Shown piece by piece: positions 14,924 to 16,509 of a DNA stretch of 16,509 nt (positions within the stretch are counted from its first letter, which is position 1; every line of letters begins with the position of its first letter). The DNA is taken from NCBI GenBank assembly GCA_937900675.1, contig CALCEA010000010.1:1-16509 (forward strand). Reading direction: 5' to 3'. The notes under the pieces are model-generated. The model saw only the letters and a list, made by a program, of their open reading frames with translations, was not told where the DNA came from and made no database searches. The translations under genes were made by a program, and so were the position numbers. Source of the DNA: an uncultured Chitinophagaceae bacterium. GTDB lineage: Bacteria > Bacteroidota > Bacteroidia > Chitinophagales > Chitinophagaceae.

Positions 14924-16501
14924 ATGAAAAATAATTTTATCAAACAAACAGCCATCTATGCTACTGCAATCGCAGTAACATTAGGAGCGGTTTCTTGTTC
15001 TAAATTGGACGAGAAAGTGTTTGGTTCTAAATCAATCGCAGCAGCAGCTGGCGGTACATCTAAAGCAGACTTAAATTCTGTTTATGGTGCATTGAATGGT
15101 TTAGCAGGCCAAGGTAACTGGTTCGCATTCCAAGAACATTCTACAGACGAATTGTTAGGACCAACTCGTGGTACTGACTGGGATGACTTCGGTACTTGGA
15201 GAAAAATCCATTTACACGCTGTAGATGGTGCTCACAACCAATTATACGACACTTGGAACCAATTAAATGGTGCTTTATTCCAAGCAACATTAGTTGCTGA
15301 AACTGGATCTGGTGCTGATAAAGCACAAGGTCAATTCTTAAGAGCATATTTTGCTTCTCAAGTAATGGACTTATTTGGTCAAGTTCCTTACCGTTCTGCA
15401 ACTGCAGGTGCGGATGATATTCCAGAAGTAAAAACAAGAGCACAAGCTTTTGATTGGATTATGACTGACTTAGATGCTGCAATCGCTGCTTTACCAACTT
15501 TTGGTACTGGTGCTGATATGCATAAAGCAAATAAGCAAGCTGCACAATTCTTAAAAGCTCGTTTATTATTAAACAAAGCTGTTTACAAAGCAGCTCCAAC
15601 TGCTCCAGCTGGTCCTTATACTTTTGATGCTGCAGACATGAACGCTGTAGTTAAATTAGTAGATGAGATCACAGCTAGTGGTAAGTTTAAATTATCTGCT
15701 AACTACTGGGATAATTTTAAGTGGGACAACTATACTGCATCTACTGAGATGATCTTCTCTAGAGCAACTAATGGTCCTGGTAAAGCAACTCAAACTGGTG
15801 GTACTACAGGTGTAACTTGGGCTACTGGTATGGGTACTCACTACAACCAAGCATTCTCTGGTTGGAATGGTTTCACAACTACTTCTGATTTCTACAATTC
15901 ATTTGAAGATGGTGACAAGAGAAAGTACGCTGCATTAGATAACATGACTGAAAAGTCTGGTTTCAATGCTGGTTTCTTAGCTGGTCAACAATACAAATAT
16001 GATAACGGAGTTAAAGTACAAGTAAAAGACCGTTCTGGTTCTCCATTAGTATTCACTTCTGATGTTTCTTTATTCTTCTCTACTGAATCAAAAGGTATCA
16101 GAACAATGAAGTATCCATTAAGAGCTGACCAAATGGGCTTTAACGAAGAAAACGAATTCGTTTTAATGCGTTACTCTGATGCGGTATTGATGAAAGCAGA
16201 AGCAATCTTAAGAGGTGCAACTGCAACTGGTGGTGAAACAGCATTATCAATTGTAAATGCTATCAGAGCTCGTTCTGGTGCAAAAGCAATGACTGCTGTT
16301 ACATTAAACGATATCTTAGCTGAAAGAGGTCGTGAATTATACTTAGAAGCAGTTAGAAGACCTGACTTAATCCGTTTTGGTAAGTTCAACGATCCTGTGA
16401 TCGAAAGATCTGCTAAATCTGATGCGTTCAGAGTTGTATACCCTGTTCCTAACCAAGCAGTTTCTTCAAACCCTAATTTGAAGCAAAACTTCGGTTACTA
16501 A
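14924..16501 (+). CDS. susD: SusD/RagB-family nutrient-binding outer-membrane lipoprotein
   Basis: A 525-residue surface lipoprotein that caps the SusC barrel and binds the glycan. The N-terminus has a type II signal with lipobox GAVSC, so Cys25 is lipidated; acidic residues soon after (SKLDE) are in keeping with Bacteroidota surface-export signals. The helical SusD core includes the C-terminal repeat region: MRYSDAVLMKAEAILRG (415-431), VNAIRARSGA and ERGRELYLEAVRRPDLIRFG (467-486). It ends in the typical NPNLKQNFGY. The frame is complete, with the stop at 16499-16501, 8 bp before the window ends. It is co-transcribed with susC and shows the same strong codon bias. The sugar bound cannot be deduced; the LacI and HAD neighbours hint at an alpha-glucan or a disaccharide. 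Confidence 0.96.
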   Translation: MKNNFIKQTAIYATAIAVTLGAVSCSKLDEKVFGSKSIAAAAGGTSKADLNSVYGALNGLAGQGNWFAFQEHSTDELLGPTRGTDWDDFGTWRKIHLHAVDGAHNQLYDTWNQLNGALFQATLVAETGSGADKAQGQFLRAYFASQVMDLFGQVPYRSATAGADDIPEVKTRAQAFDWIMTDLDAAIAALPTFGTGADMHKANKQAAQFLKARLLLNKAVYKAAPTAPAGPYTFDAADMNAVVKLVDEITASGKFKLSANYWDNFKWDNYTASTEMIFSRATNGPGKATQTGGTTGVTWATGMGTHYNQAFSGWNGFTTTSDFYNSFEDGDKRKYAALDNMTEKSGFNAGFLAGQQYKYDNGVKVQVKDRSGSPLVFTSDVSLFFSTESKGIRTMKYPLRADQMGFNEENEFVLMRYSDAVLMKAEAILRGATATGGETALSIVNAIRARSGAKAMTAVTLNDILAERGRELYLEAVRRPDLIRFGKFNDPVIERSAKSDAFRVVYPVPNQAVSSNPNLKQNFGY

Positions 16502-16509
16502 TATTTAGT

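Noticed and set aside
15141..15443. Minus-strand open frame of 100 codons inside susD
   Set aside because: It is antisense to the SusD core, with leucine/histidine-rich low-complexity content typical of a shadow frame.

Overview
The window looks like chromosomal DNA from a member of the Bacteroidota, most likely a Chitinophagaceae-like relative. This rests on an AT-rich base composition, SusC/SusD outer-membrane genes, an exbB-exbD-exbD-tonB cluster, a TonB with the Bacteroidota-type N-terminus, and -7 promoter elements of the TAnnTTTG type instead of sigma70 boxes. The taxonomic placement is inference from gene content; no rRNA gene is present.

Layout. (1) 1-429 is the 3' end of a MacB/FtsX-type ABC transporter permease. 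It converges, across a strong and probably two-way terminator (449-476), on a large secreted zinc metalloprotease (508-2997, minus strand). (2) Divergent from the protease, 3236-6237 is a complete energy-transduction operon: an ExbB-type proton channel, two different ExbD proteins, and TonB with a nine-proline run. It ends in an intrinsic terminator at 6295-6326. (3) 6385-9894 is a same-strand run of the tRNA-modification GTPase MnmE, a secreted GH33 sialidase and a homocysteine S-methyltransferase. The mnmE start lies only 4 nt after a perfect -7 element, so its mRNA may be leaderless. (4) 9913-11580 (minus strand) is a LacI-family regulator followed by a beta-phosphoglucomutase-like HAD protein. 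(5) Across a 301-bp divergent control region lies a SusC/SusD pair (11882-16501), and the window ends 8 bp after susD.

How the parts fit. The ExbB/ExbD/TonB system would power TonB-dependent transporters such as the SusC here. LacI regulator, HAD sugar-phosphate enzyme and SusC/SusD together look like the left edge of a polysaccharide (perhaps alpha-glucan) utilization locus; its glycoside hydrolases would be expected to the right of the window. The sus control region is dense in dyad symmetries, two of which contain the -33 and -7 elements, and it holds two CG-centred sites that could be LacI operators.

I found no clearly new system, CRISPR array, mobile element or RNA gene. The points most worth a second look are the HAD protein with Asn in place of the usual second catalytic Asp, the architecture of the sus/lacI control region, the probable leaderless mnmE mRNA, and the orphan sialidase.
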